From Prunella strophiata (lineage: Eukaryota; Chordata; Aves; Passeriformes; Prunellidae), in contig JAZBQD010000027.1 in assembly GCA_036583965.1 (NCBI GenBank), forward strand, positions 8,471,187 through 8,535,186: a stretch of DNA of 64,000 bases, given 5' to 3'. Shown here piece by piece: positions 1 through 13,069 of the stretch. The notes below the pieces were generated by a model, which saw nothing but the letters and a program-made list of their open reading frames with translations, ran no database searches and had not been told where the DNA came from. A program made the translations under genes and the position numbers. Each line of letters starts with the position of its first letter. Within the stretch, counting starts at the first letter, position 1.

Positions 1-3000
1 TGTCTAAGGTCCCTTCATGCAGCTGATTTCTCCTATCATATCTTGCCCTTGTCTTCACAAAAAATCTCTTTTCAGGTTGTGCTTTGCCAAACTCACTTAT
101 GCCTTTAAGCTGGCCTCAGCAGGGACAACTCCAAAATTAATAAGTATGCTGCCCTTCTACCACGCCAAGTGGTAAGGAAAGACTTATAGAGCAACAAGTC
201 CAGAATAGAGCCCTCAGGATCTCCCAGCCTGTAGTGTGAAAGCTTGACAATGAAATTAGGATAATCAGTCCCTGAGTATTCTCTTGAACCAGCCTTACAG
301 TCATGGTAGAGAAGATTCAAGATTCACCTCAGCTCAGCTTCCCTAGCCCAGTTGCAAGGCAACAAAGCTCCTGTTTTCTTTCAAAACCTTTTGAAAATGA
401 TAGTCAATACAATAGTCTTAGCCTTAAATTACTGTATATACATACCTACATATATGTACCTAAATAAAATAATCAGAGAGGGAGCAAAAGTTTGCCAGCA
501 GCCTGGGGCTTCCTTCTCTGACCAGATGTACCCAGTTCATTTCCAGTAAAATTCCATGGAAGCCACTGGCATCCCACTGGGATGTGCTAGGCACATATTA
601 ACTTGCTAAAATAACACAAGAGATTTGCATGAGTTCTGCTGTAATCTATCACTTCTCACTTTTTTTTTTTTTATAGTCACTATGGTATCAAAGCAAAGTA
701 CAACAGTATGGAAACTCAGGGTCATAGGCCAGCTTACTCCTGCTCAGCATCCTCAACCTGCTGTGCTGGGTCCCCTTACACTCAGCTCATGTGGTTTGAA
801 ATTTCTTGGCCTTAAAAGCCTCTAACACTGACCTTCAGGACTTCTCCTCTGTTGCCCTCTCTCAGATTTGGGGTCTCACAGCCATGAGAGTCCTGCAGCC
901 AGTGTGATGCATTGCTTGACTCCCATAAGATAGAATACATCTGTTCCCAAAGGCTCCAGACCAGCATCCAGGTGGATGCTTTGAGAAGCAAGGCTGCTGA
1001 AGTTCTTAATTTGAATAAAGGATCATCAAAGCTTAAGAAAGCAAGTCATTAACATAATGCCTGCAACAACCTTCAGCCTCCCTTTGGTTTCATTTTGTCA
1101 GGAAGCAGCTCCAGCAAAGAAGATACACACCATCCACAGTGAAAACAGACTGCTATGCTATTAACAGAAGAGCTTGGAAACAAGCCTGACTCAAAAATCC
1201 AGTTCTAGACACCCCCAGAATTTTTGTGAACCCCCCTGAGAGACTCACATCCAAGCTGCATGGCTCACAGTCCTTGCTTTTGACCTCTGCTCCCCCGTGA
1301 CGAGCAGCAGCCACCAGCAGAACATCGGCCAAGTGCGAAGCGGAGCTGGCTGCCCTCGTGAAGTGCCTCTGCCTAGGACTCTGACATCTCCTCCCACTCA
1401 TTCATGCCCTCCATACTGCAGCCTCATCATCCCAGACCTCTAATCACTTCATCTACACGCTGTCCATAAATTAGGACACATCACAGTGTTATTTGGGGCA
1501 CTGAACAAGATTACTGTGCAATTACACCAACGAGCCACCTTTATCTCCAGGCTTGAAATCATGCCTTTACTTAAAACACTTTAAATCAATAAAATTATAC
1601 TGTAGCCATAGACAGTACATACAGTTTTGCTTGCTGGAATGACCCCCATTATGTTCAATGGGAGATCTGTTTCTGCCTGATTCAAGCACAGCAAACAGAC
1701 TTCAAGTAATGGCAAATGTCAAGTGGTTTTAGGAGGAAATAATTATAAATCATTCATGACACCCTGCTATGTCCTAGCTGTTGGCTGGCTTATTCCTCTT
1801 GATTAGTGCTAATTTGCATACAACTCAGACCAGTGCAGCAGTGACAGAGGCTCATCCAGAGAAAAGCAGGTACCCTGAAACACAAAGGCAGCTGGATGGA
1901 CTATGATGGTAGAGACATAAATTGTGAGTAACAGAGAAAGCACACAGGGAGTGATCTAACCATCTCTTCCTACTTAATAATCATCAAAGAGACCCAGCAG
2001 GAAGCAGAATAAAGGGAAAACAGACAAACATCCTTCTCCATGTGGTGCATAGGGAAGCTGTGTAGCTCCTTATTGCCAAGGGCTGTACATCCAGAACGTT
2101 CCTAAGAGCTCTGGGTCCATCTCCAGGGACAAGGTGTGACAACCCACCTTTGAGGACAGCCAGAGAAGAAGACAGGGAGAGAGGGCTGGGCTTCTCTTTG
2201 TCCACAGCAGCAGAGAAAATGGATACACACTGTGAACAAGGTATTGTTCACAGTCTGGCCTGAAGGCACCACTGATTCAGCACTACTCAGTAGCACAAGG
2301 AAGCAAGAAAATAGACCCCTAGGTCTGGACATGATAAAAAAGTGAGGACCAGCCTCAGGGAGGTTGTGACTGACTGCAGGGCTGCCACAGTGGAGCCAGC
2401 CAGGAGGTGGCCTGCAGCCCCAAAGCTACATGTATTGCATAGGGCCAGAGCTGGCGTGGAGCAGAAAGGACATTCCCAAAGCAGAGCATGGGGAATCCAA
2501 CCCCATCTTGAGTAACTTAAACTCCCTCTGTAGCTTTATTATGCTATCCCAGGAGACAGGAAATTTTCAAGCAGCTCTGAGTCAATGGGGATTGTCTGAC
2601 ACAGTGACAGAGCCCTGATTTAACAGGGTGCTAATTAACTTCATGCATTTCAAGTCTGGCAAATGCAGAGCATCCCTGTGGAAGCAGGGCCTACACGCAG
2701 CACTGAGATAGCTTAAGCCTGGAGAAGTAGGCTGGAAACATCTAACAAGAAGAGGATTTCCCATGATAAATCTGGTACTTCCTGCTTCTGGCTGTGCTGG
2801 GTTTACCACACAACTCGTCTTTCTCACAGTCCTTCGGCGCTGCTCATTTCATTCTCAGCTGGGCTCCAGACGCACCGAGGTGCAAGGGAAGGAAAATAAT
2901 GAGACAAAGTTGGGATAGGCAAACATTGTGATGCTGGAGGCTGTTCAAGGCTCTCAGACACTTTGGTGGGTTTACAAACTGGGATAAGATTGTGAACCAC

Positions 3001-6000
3001 TTCTTTTTTTTTCCCAGTAATTTGAAATGCATGCTCTCCCTCGTGTGCCACCAAGGGTGGTTCAATTATTAAAGGCACAAACAATTTTTCATTTTTTTTT
3101 TTTTTTTTCTGGGAGACTCAACTGTGCCCGGGAGAGTGAAGAAACCTGGACCACCTACCATAAGCTGAGTAGGCAGAATAGTGCACGTAGTCCATACCCC
3201 GTGCTGCCTTCCCATGTTAGAACTTCCACTCTGGTGCCCATCTGCCATTACAGCATCCCCATAATCACTCTATGCCAACATTTCTTATTTTTCAATACAG
3301 AGATGATCCTGGAGTTCTAGCACTTCAGAAAGTTACAATCTGGATGTGATCTGGATTTTCCCTAAAGCCTGGCATTTCACTTCTGGTCCTTTGTTCAGAA
3401 TGACCATGGATTAAACTAGACCTTTGATCTAAAACTGAGCTTCAGAGTGCCAGTAGTTGAAATTCATCTACTGTTTATGCTGCTGCCTGCTCCAAAAGAT
3501 TTCTCTTTATTCTTTTATATATCTGCATCCATAGGCATTTCATTCCTTAAACCTGCATCAAGTTCACCTTTAATGATTCATTTTCTTCCTTTGTAATTCA
3601 TCCAATGTTTTTCAAGAGCAGTGATTGTCCCTTTGACATTAATTTTCTTTATAAGCACTGCCTCTCTGCTTTCCCCATGGGGTCCAGCCCTCTGAGCTCT
3701 TTAAACATTACCTGTTCTCTAAACCTGACTCATTGGTATCTTTGTCCAGCACCAAGATGTCAGTGCTCATTGCAATCATGTGTACAGGAGCTTACTGGTG
3801 GGAGGTCTTAAAACAGCTATTTTGCTCTCTGCCTTTGGCATTGTATTAAGAACTTGGATTTCATCTGCTGTTCACCATCACCTTAAGGTCACTTTCAGAC
3901 ATTTTGGGTTTCCAGGTCCCCCATCTCTAATAGTACATGTTAAGATTGCTTTCAGTTTTCATTTCCTTCCTTTTGATGGCTCCACCCCACTCTTAACATG
4001 ATTTGAACACAGCTTGTTTTTCTGGTTTTTAGGCTTCCTCCAAACATCTCTGCTGACCAGTCACTGATTAATTTAACCCAGATTCACAATATACAACTCT
4101 AAAAGTGAGACTAAGTACGTGGACATTCATTAGAAACAGAGAAGAGAATATATTAGCATCCCCCTGACTGATGCTTATACCCTCACATCTGGCCCCTAAG
4201 TGCCTCTATAAATCAAATGTGGCATAAAAGGATGAGGAAAACTGTAGAGTTGCAGCAGGCAAACAGTGTCTGCCCCACTGAGAGTTTATCTCAAAAGAGT
4301 CCTGACAGCCAAGCCAGCATAAGCTTTGTTGACTTTCTGCTGGTCCAAACATTTCCTTGTCTTTTCCATGTCACTTTCTGCATCTGCATTCCTTCAGAGG
4401 ACCCTTCTCTGCTCCTTCCCAAACACTTCAGTTCTTCTGATACATTCATTGCCTGCAGCATTGCTCTGAAGACCATGAGGAAGCCAAACATGGGGCTGGA
4501 CATCACATCACAACCTGTGGAGTATTTCTGACCTCCCCTGTGAGCACATGGCCTGAATGGAGCTCTAGCAGCTGCTCTGTACCAACACCATCAGACTGTG
4601 GAGCAGGCTGAAATAAGAGATTGATTCCCAACCTCAAGCTCCACATTTTGCAACCCCACACACATTATGGCTATAAATTTTTTACCCACATAGATAGCTA
4701 TAAAGTTAAACTGGGTGCTTACCTCCCCTTCACTGTAAAATTTTCTGCTTGATATACTTTATTAGAAAGAGCAAATCACTTTTTGATGGGTTTTAACACA
4801 TTTTTTTAACTGCATTCTGGATTTTCTAGTAGTGTAACCCAGAATCAGATCTGAACAATTGTACTTCCAGAGGCTTTTTGTTAATCTGTATTCTGATTAT
4901 TTCTTAAGGAGGCGGGGCATTGAAATACAACAAAAATTATTTTTCATTTTCAGCCTTAATTTATACAGGTTCAGGCCAAGTCATATAATTTAAAATAAGC
5001 ATAAAACTCTCTGCCTCAGCTTTTCTGCACACAAGTCTCTTGAAAAATCCCCGGGTCAAAAATTAAAAACCTTTCTAATTTAATGAGCTTTCTTCTTTTA
5101 ATTTGTGGAAAGCCCCATTTCTCCTTGATCATTCTGTTATTTTTCTCCTGTTCATATCTGTCAAATTTAAGCATTTTGAATTTTTCTCCAAACAGCTGAA
5201 CCCTTCAATTGGCTGTGCTGTTGAATATTTCCCTTTCTGGGTCCCTGTTAGCACCCAAGAGCCATCAATGGTCCATACTTTTCCTCAGAGTCCTTCAACA
5301 CTGCTGTGGAAATTCAGAAAGAGCATGATGAGCTTGGGGGTGAGCTGGCTGCCTGACCAGGGCTGCAGATCTTTGCAAATACAGCCCCTGAGTCCTCACA
5401 TTAAGTCAGCAAGTACAAACCCATGAGCAACTGAGAGCTCTTTGATGACAGCTGAGAATCTCTCTGCCATCCCAGGAAGTCAGACAGCTAAATCAAGGCC
5501 ATAAAATAAAGCCAAGAGCTGGCCTTAAGATAATAAAAACATAAAATAGAAATGAATTATATCAACTAATACAATAATATGAAGGTTTTATGGAAATAGC
5601 GACCTAAACTCGTCAAAAACAGCAAGTCTGTTTTATTGCAGTACCACCAACCACAAAAGCACTTTTCCTTTCCACTTGCCCTATCCTGGATCTGTGTTTG
5701 CCCAACAGCTGCCTCTGCATTGGGCCTCAACAGCCAGGACACAAGTCATGGAAAGAAGTTCCTTACACCTGTGGCTGTCCTGGGACCAGCACCATTCAGT
5801 GCAGCCCAGCAAAGGCAAATCCAGAGCAGGAGAAAATCTGCCACAGGCAGAAAAGTATTTGCCAAATGTCACTCAAGTGGCCTGGGCAAGGAAGGAAGAG
5901 CAGCTGATTGCTCAGACCCCTCTGCAGTCCAAAACCCAAGGGTTTCAATAAGCTCCACATGGGCAGGTTTGCAATTCCTGTGGAGCCTGAGCACAGGGAC

Positions 6001-6129
6001 AGGAAGTCCTGGGAGACTGATTTACTGGGCATCATTTCAGGATCAAGCTTGTGTGAGATCAGCATGGTCCAGGCAAATTTATGGACAGTTTGTTCCATCC
6101 CCCCACAGGAGCAAAGAGACAGGGAGAAG
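1..6129. other. AT-rich unique non-coding DNA
   Basis: No recognisable exon, RNA gene or young transposon is visible. Open frames are short and of unfamiliar composition. There is a T-run near 660 and a longer T-run near 3090, and the stretch 4700-5100 is especially AT-rich. The only structured item I can name is a small palindromic repeat relic at 1634-1698, listed separately. The segment is best described as intergenic or intronic DNA. Confidence 0.7.
1634..1698. repeat. Palindromic MITE relic (hAT-like, tentative)
   Basis: The centre is a perfect 6-bp inverted repeat, CCCATT at 1645-1650 and AATGGG at 1657-1662, around a 6-base spacer. The right flank reads GTTTCTGCCTGATTCAAGCA. This resembles the centre and arm of old palindromic MITEs of reptiles and birds, whose centre is close to CCCATTGAAGTCAATGGG followed by a TTTTGCCTGA-like arm. 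The outer terminal inverted repeats are not recognisable, so this is a partial, very old copy. The family match is from memory, not from a search. Confidence 0.4.
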
Positions 6130-7170
6130 GAAACTTGCCCACTCCTACTAATTAACCACAGTGCAAACTTCATAAACGTGCTCCTGACCTCCGCCACAGC
6201 GCACACTTGAGTCATCCCAATAAAACAGGAAATGACACTTTGCCACAACATTACTAAGTCCATATCCCATAAAACCATTCAGAGAAGAGAGGAGGGGGGG
6301 AAAAAAGAGAGAGAAAAGCAAGAATAAAGCCAGCAATTATCTGTTATTAACCCAGTCCTCAGTGGTATCACATTGCTCCTAAAAATAATGACAGGGCAAC
6401 AAAGCTTGTTTTCGTCTCCCATGTCCTTTGTGGGTTCCTCGTTATTCTAATGAGCTGCTGGAAAATGCACTTCAGTTACATCCCCATCGAATATCTCACT
6501 GATCACCCTGCTTTCATTTCCACCTGGCACCACAAGATGTTTTACAATTAACACTTTGATCCTTTCTTTCTCTTCTCTCTTTTTTTTTTTTTTTTTTGTG
6601 TGTGTGTTGTTGTTTTTGTGGGTTCTTTTTTTGTTGTTGTTTTTTTTTTTGGTTTTCGGGGGTTTTTTTGGTTTTTCCCCCCACCCAGGGACAAATGCAC
6701 ATACACTCCCTTTGGAAGGAGCTGAGAAATCTGGTGGATGAGGCTGCCTCCACATTTTGTGCCAGACTGTGGGGCGACCAGGCTGGGCACAGCTGGCAGA
6801 GCCACCAAACATCCTCCTTTGCTCGCGTGACTCTGCTCCCCTGCAGCTGGTGCCACAAAGAAACCAGAAACTGTTTAAGAATAGATCAGCATATAATGTC
6901 TGCCATGTGGGCTCGGGAGCAAAACAGGGAAGGGATGGAGGAGGGCAGCAGCACAGCCATTGCACGAGCAAACAGGCTGTGGCTTGGTGGGTTTTTTCTG
7001 TCTCAGGTGACTCACACCACTCATTGTAAGTCGCAGTCTGCCTTCTCTCATGTGGAGAGGGGAAAAAAAAAAAAAAAAATCTTAGTTGTTTCAACAAGCT
7101 CTCCTTGCCACCTTTTATTCCGCACTCCAGAGTCATTATTCAAATTGTTTAAAGCTTCAAACAGCTGAGA
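6130..7170. promoter_or_regulatory. CNE-like block, possible enhancer cluster
   Basis: The stretches 6130-6560 and 7080-7170 are rich in TAAT/ATTA homeodomain-type cores, with isolated CpGs in otherwise AT-rich DNA, for example near 6176, 6200 and 6435. They contain no repeat I recognise. That texture is typical of conserved non-coding elements around developmental genes. A T/G-rich low-complexity tract (6580-6684) and an A-run at about 7062-7079 interrupt the block. Regulatory function is inferred from texture only; no conservation data were available. Confidence 0.35.
6580..6684 (+). repeat. T/G-rich low-complexity tract
   Basis: A run of about 18 T is followed by GTGTGTGT, several GTTGTT units and T-runs separated by short G-runs, then a C-run near 6679. 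Almost no A occurs on the plus strand across roughly 100 bases. This strand asymmetry produces long spurious open frames on both strands, which should not be called genes. Confidence 0.85.
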
Positions 7171-8489
7171 TGGAGCTGGAAGGCAGCACGGCTTCCAACC
7201 TCTGCTTCTTCCCTTCCTCTTCTCCTCCTGCTGCACCTCCCAGGTTCCCTGGATGAGGAGGATCCATACCCAAGGCCATCCCTGCTTTGGCTGGAAATCT
7301 GGGCCATGGTGAGGGGTACCATAACTTAAATACTGCCTATTTAAGAGACAGGAAGTAACTACAACTCTGGGAATGGAGCTGCATGTCACCCAGCAAGAAG
7401 GGGACCAGACATCACAGAGCAACAGAGGTACAGAGAGATGCACCTCACCCTCCACCAGCTAAAGCCAAAGCAGGGAACTTACACTTTTGATATTACCAGG
7501 TCTGATGTTAGTCTCTGCTGAAATTTAGACAATTAAATGCAATTTTTGTCCTTTCAGCACCAAAAAGTATTTTCTCGTGACTGAATAGCCTTCTCTTCTG
7601 AATAGCCTTTTTTTTAATTTCAAAATAATTTGAAAAAACATACAAAAATAGCTACAAAAATATTTTGTACACTCCAAACCTCCAACTTTTAGGATAACTG
7701 GAGGAAAGTGGGGGGGGATGAGGGATACAGAAAGCAGATTTTTTTTAAAAAGTCATTTAATCCAGTCTAGAAAGGGCTTGAAAACAATTTGACAATTACA
7801 ACTTTTTGTCAGGAAAGTAGATTTTCAGTTGTCTTGAATATTAGAACTCATCATAAAAATATTGAGAAAGGATATTTGTGCCAAAGTTAAGTCTTTCTCT
7901 GCAAACTTGGTGATTTATAAGGAAATTTTACTGAAGAGGGAGAAAAAAATCAAAAGAAAACACTTCTAGGAATGTCATTACATGGTTTTTGGTTGGGTTT
8001 TTTTTTTTTCAGTTACAATATTTGTTATTTGAAACTAATAATGGATGTTATGAAAAAAATTAACATCAAGATGAAATGCTTTAGGTTGTCTAAAGAAAAG
8101 CTTAAGACAGCTTTGAAAATTTCGTGTAATTGAAAAATCCACATTTTGGCTCTGTGAGGCCGATTTGGGATTTCAGAATCTTGACTCCTTAACATTTTAC
8201 TAGGAAAACGCTGATTCTTACAAGCACTCATGTTTGAGCATAACTTTGCTGCAGTTGGATTTGAATGAGGGTATTTACAAGGGCAAACTCACGCACACAT
8301 TTGAGTGTTGACAGGATCAGGGCTTCTGGTAACTTGCTGACACTCAGTACGACCTATAATGCTGTACAATGCTCACTTTATGTACACCAGACTTTGACCT
8401 TATTCATCAAAATACCCCTCTGACTTTGTTCCAAGGGCTTTTATGTTCTCTGAGAACAATAAAAGTTCCCTTTTATGACATTACAGCTT
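7171..8489. other. AT-rich non-coding DNA with a 17-bp duplication
   Basis: No gene or named transposon is seen. At 7581-7614 a 17-bp unit beginning CTGAATAGCCTT occurs twice head to tail, the second copy running into a T-run. Further short homopolymers occur at about 7740 and 8000. The stretch 7600-8230 is strongly AT-rich. Confidence 0.65.
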
Positions 8490-8610
8490 TAATTTCAAAG
8501 TGTGATGAGTGAATGTGGTGTTGTTTTCTTTATTAAGGCACAATGAGCTCGTACGCCGCCGCTCAAATTATTTTTACTCGGTCTTAGCATAACCCTGATA
8601 CAACAAGCAG
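8490..8610. promoter_or_regulatory. Short CNE-like segment with clustered CpG
   Basis: Inside AT-rich DNA, 8545-8580 carries four or five CpGs (GCTCGTACGCCGCCGCTC) followed by ATTATTTTTACTCGG. CpGs surviving in AT-rich, non-island DNA often mark constrained sequence. No repeat or exon is recognised here. Conservation was not tested. Confidence 0.3.
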
Positions 8611-11600
8611 CAGATTGGGGTCCAAAGTACAAATCCAGGGCACACACAGGCTCAAACCCCACCTCCCAAAGTGGGAGATGACTTTGACCTCTCCAGCCAC
8701 AGCCCATGGGGAGCAATTCTTGCACTAGGACAACTCCTCCTCACAGGGAAGTGACGGCTCTGCAGCACGTGGAGCTGTTCCACCAGCCCTCAGAGCCCAC
8801 AGCCACTTGAATGCAGGCATCTCCCACTCAGCCTCCTTTCCAACATGATTTTCTAGAACTCCTGGATGCAATGAAGCCTTTAAAATAGTCTTTAGCCTAG
8901 GCAGCACTGATACTAAAGTGACTTTTGGAGGGGGTGATACTGAGCCCTAAATTCCTAGTGAAAGAAAGAGTGAAAAGGAACCAGGTCACCATTAAACCCA
9001 ATCTTGGCTTCTTTCATTTTAGCATATTTACTCAGAGACTATTTATGTTTTGCACTGAAAAAGATGCTAATAAAAATAATTGTCATTATGAAAAAACACA
9101 CATGTAAGAAGCTGCACAGATGCTCTGGCTCAAATTTTAAACACACCAACCTCCTCAGCACAAGTCTGAACAATGCTAAGTCAGTTCCAAGGCCAAAGCT
9201 GTGTTAGTAATGCCTTGCTGGCACTGCTCTTGGACCCACCTTCCTCACAACCAGCAAAAAGGATGCTTCCGCTGGGATAATTTATACCAGTTTCCCTAAG
9301 GAAATCCCCTGTAACAGCAAAAGTGCTGTTTTGCCAGGATAAGCTATAACATTTATGCAACATTTGCCAACACACATATATATACATATATTTAAAGATT
9401 TTTATGAAAAGCCATTCCTCTCTGCAATGCTGTTCCACCAGAAATGATTCTTTGCACAGATTTGGCTGGGAGTGCCAAGTGCAGATACAAAAGGCATTAT
9501 TATATGAGGCTGGGGACTGGTTCCAAGCTCAGTCAAAGTAATTGAAAATAGGAAATGCTGAAAATCTAACTCGTGTACACAATCCAGGAAAATGTTGCAA
9601 ATACTGCAAGCCATTTCTTTGAACAAGGGAAGTAACCCAGTCCTGAACTAAGTCCTTAACTGGTGTGACTGGCATAGCTCCACCAACCCAGACATGCTTT
9701 ATTGGTGTGCACACAGCCCTAAACTTTCCCATTTTGGGGGTTTGTTTTGGAGTTTGGATAGAGGCTACCTGCTATCTCTAGGAACTCCTGAAGTACATTC
9801 AGCTGTTATGAAAAAAAAAAAAAAAAAAAAAGGAAATTATAGGGTCCTAGAAGCTCATATATGATGAAATGGAACCACAGACAGAGGTATGACCCCAGAA
9901 AGGGCATCTTTTTCCATGTGAGGATGACCTTTAGTCCACTGTGAGCAAAGAAAAAAAAGAACAAGAGAAAGAATGAGGGGGAAAAGATGGAAGAGAGCTG
10001 TCAAGTGGAGGGGACAGATGGTGGGGAATTCAGAGGGAGGGAGGAAGTGGGCAAAAAACCCAAAGGGTGAAAACCCAAGGCAGATTAAGAAATAGGAATC
10101 AGAGGCAGAGGAGAGAGAAGGGGAGGGATGGGCAGTGATAAAGGGAACAGGGTTAAAATGAGCAAACAGAGAAGGCATAAAGAGAAGGGTTGGGGTTAAA
10201 GGAGCAATTGCCCTCTGGCAAACATACTGCAGTGTAAATGGAAACACATATGTCAACAAGGAGTGTCCTGAGATGGGCTGGAGAGGAAATAGCTTATGTG
10301 ATGTGAGCTTCTGCTGGGAACCACCTCAGCCTTCTCCCCCCACCCCCCAGCACCAAATCACTAATTTCTGCAGATGCTGACACTCCCTGGTCCTGCAGGG
10401 CACTGCCTTCAGGTTCCCCAGCCCAGCCAGGACTGTGACTCTGCCCAGCACTGCTGCTGGGGGGGGTGAGCTCCCAGCCCTTCACAGCTACAGCTGCTAC
10501 CTGACTTCACTCAGGTCAATGAGAGCTTCATCACAGCTCCTCAAGGTGTGAAAACACACAACATTTTCACAGGTAGCTTTGCACACTCTTGAACCCAAAG
10601 AACAGCTTCAGAAACAGCTGATAGGAACACATAAAAGTCTCCTGAGCAATTAAAGCTGAGCCCAGCACCTAAAGCAAGCTCTTAAGATCAAATTCCTTCA
10701 TTTCACTACTTGAATTGCACTGGTCAGGACCTGATGCCTCAGAAGCATTTTCTCCTTTTTACATGATCCAACCATCCAGTTACACCTTCAGGCATTTCCC
10801 AGAACACTTCTGGTGATACTGCTCTTCCTTCTTTAGGAGAGAGCTTAGGGCAGATGGCAGCAAGACATCAGTAAGAGCCATGAACATTTTCCATAGACAA
10901 GGGGGATATCCTATGATAAAGGACAAAAGTCCAACAGAAAAGTTACTGCAGAGTCACCATCACTGCTGCCCAAGCCTTTGTGCTGTTCCTTAGGGGTTTC
11001 TGCACTTCCTGGGCACCCCTACTTGTCATACATTAAGGAAGGTCTAAAATACAAGTATTGCCTATTACACCAAAATCTCCAGACACACTGAGCATACACA
11101 ACAGGGCTCTGCTGCCTCATGCCATTGGATTTAAACTGCCCAGGGCTTTCAAGGAACTCAAGATTTGAGAAGAGAAGCATCCTGTGTGAGGAAACTTTTC
11201 TCTGCTACAGATTCAGCCTCATAGCCTAATGGGAATTGTGTGTACTGGTTTCTTTGGCCAGTGGCATAGAGGGAAGTGGAATGACCTGTTATTTATGCTC
11301 AGATTCCCTTTTTTATGCCCAGTAGCATATAACAAGTCTAGAGTACAGCTCAACAAAAAGTGTGTCTGGGTCACTGCCATGCAGCCACTTCTGCTGCTGG
11401 CTCACAACAGCCCATGTGAACAGGAATTTCTACCCCAGTGTTAGCGGGGTAGAAATGAACCCCAGCCATGGACAGGGCATTGCACCACCACAAAGACCCA
11501 GCAGGACTGCAGAGAGAAGGTATTGGTACAGTCAAGTCCTCTGGCTACTACAAAGATACTCTGAGCACCACCAAGGAACTAACAGCAGATCTTTTAGCTG

Positions 11601-12584
11601 TAAACATTTACTGTGGAGAAGCTGACACATGGGACCTTCCACAGCACTAAACTCCTTCCAAGACATGTTTAATACACAGCACATCATGTGTTGTAGGAGG
11701 CTGTTCAGCAGCCATTCATCTTTCTTCACTCGTGCTGTTGTGACTTCCCCCTGAAGTGTTAAGAAACACTTTTCAAATATCCTCCATCACCTTGTCAATA
11801 CAGATCATGACATGTGCAACCAGGATCATTAATGACTCCATACAAAGACCTTTTGTCTATTAAAAAAGCATCCTTTAAGTATACAGAATCCAAATCTTTG
11901 CCTGAAGTCATGCTTGAAGACAACAGAGATGAAGGGCTTCCTATAGCTATAAACCCAGAAGACAGATGAAAGTTCAATCACAGACACTGAATCTTTTTGA
12001 CATTTAAACATTTCCACTCTGAAATGCATGACAATCCTTCAAACAACCATGTTGTTCTGTTTTTATATGGACACCAATTAGCCTGTGCTGTTTAGATTGG
12101 TAATACTTGCAATGTATAAACTTTCTTAGCACATGGCAAGTGAAAACAAATAACCTCCATCAGATATGCATTTTCCATGTCAAAAGGATGAAGGAAAATT
12201 AAGTGGCATTTCTGTAATAGGCTGGCTCTAGACTTTTTTTTTTCCCAGAATCTAGAGAAATATTCAAAGACAGAAGCAGAAATTTACACACTGACCCAAA
12301 AATAATTCTGCAGAGAATACTTTCTCCCAGTGAGCTGTGTTGCTGTAGCTATGATGGTCTGAAAATAGAAGGACAAGGTTTCTAAACAATAATCTTTTCC
12401 TGGATCAGCTGATACAGCTAAAGAAACAAGCTTTGGGCACACAGTTTTATAAATTCTGTTCACAGGAAAGGCGCCTTTCCTTGCACAGCCTTGATGCCAA
12501 TTCTTGTACCCCTCCAACCACCAAAGTTTTCCAACAGTTTTCTCCTGCTTTTGCCTGTGCTACCAACTACCCAAGCACTCCTGA
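8611..12584. other. Non-coding DNA with A-run and purine tract
   Basis: No exon or young transposon is recognised. An A-run of about 20 lies at 9811-9831 and a long purine-biased tract follows at 9945-10200 (listed separately). A possible but poorly preserved MITE-like centre near 10508-10530 was considered and not called. The remainder reads as ordinary unique sequence. Confidence 0.65.
9945..10200 (+). repeat. Purine-rich (GA) tract
   Basis: About 250 bases are dominated by A and G on the plus strand, with many GGGA, AGAG and GGGG-AAA runs and few pyrimidines. It is not a regular microsatellite. The matching pyrimidine strand gives a spurious 134-codon frame rich in Leu, Phe, Pro and Ser. 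Such tracts can form triplex DNA, but function is unknown. Confidence 0.7.
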
Positions 12585-12735
12585 GAGGGTGGCCTAGAAG
12601 TTCAGGAGACCAGGATCCAATTCCCTTTTGTCACAAGGTGCTTTAGGACTTTAGGATAGCTACATGACATCTCTCCATCTCGTCAGCACTTTTCCCATCA
12701 AGTATAAAGCAGTGCCCTCTTACCCCAGTGGGTAA
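12585..12735 (+). repeat. MIR-type SINE relic
   Basis: The order of blocks matches the tRNA-derived part and middle of MIR-like CORE-SINEs. GGTGGCCTAGAAGTTCAGGA is followed by GACCAGGATCCAATTCCC, then a degraded CTTTAGGA/ACATCTCTCCATCT block and TTTTCCCATCAAGTATAAAG, the counterpart of the usual TTTCCCCATCTGTAAAATG. Many substitutions and small gaps point to an ancient copy. The family is assigned from memory of the consensus. Confidence 0.55.
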
Positions 12736-13069
12736 GGGGGAACAGAGAGACAGAAGTGCAAAAACAGCAGATGAGCCACACCAGCACAGGTTGATTTTAC
12801 TTCAGGGAAAGACCAGTATCATTGGATTTTTAAGGCAACAGATATATCAGAAACTTCTGTGGAAGAGGAGCTGAACAGTCACTGTATAATCAAGGAGTCT
12901 GATAGCTATGAGCAATATACATAGGTGATTTTTAAACAGCCCATTTTCTGAGCACAAGATGTTGGTCTCTTTTCAGAAACTGTGAGTTGTGCTAGAGAAC
13001 TGTTTCAAAGACAGATGCAGGGAGTTGTTTGTTCAGCATTCTTAATCCAAACAAACAGTTGCATACTCT
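12736..13069. other. Unique non-coding DNA
   Basis: I see no gene, repeat or notable signal in this stretch beyond ordinary unique sequence. Confidence 0.6.

Noticed and set aside
5636..6151. Overlapping frames of 90-171 codons on both strands
   Set aside because: Both strands and several frames are open at once, as expected from locally biased composition. None resembles a known protein.
6447..7136. 229-codon minus-strand frame
   Set aside because: It runs through the T/G-rich tract and an A-run, giving poly-Lys/Asn and poly-Phe. It is a low-complexity artefact.
9855..10259. 134-codon minus-strand frame rich in Leu, Phe, Pro and Ser
   Set aside because: It is the complement of the purine tract and begins outside any promoter or splice context.
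10500..10540. Possible further MITE centre (CTTCACTCAGGTCAATGAGA)
   Set aside because: Only about 16 of 22 bases fit the CCATTGAAGTCAATGGGAGC-like centre and no arms or ends are recognisable.
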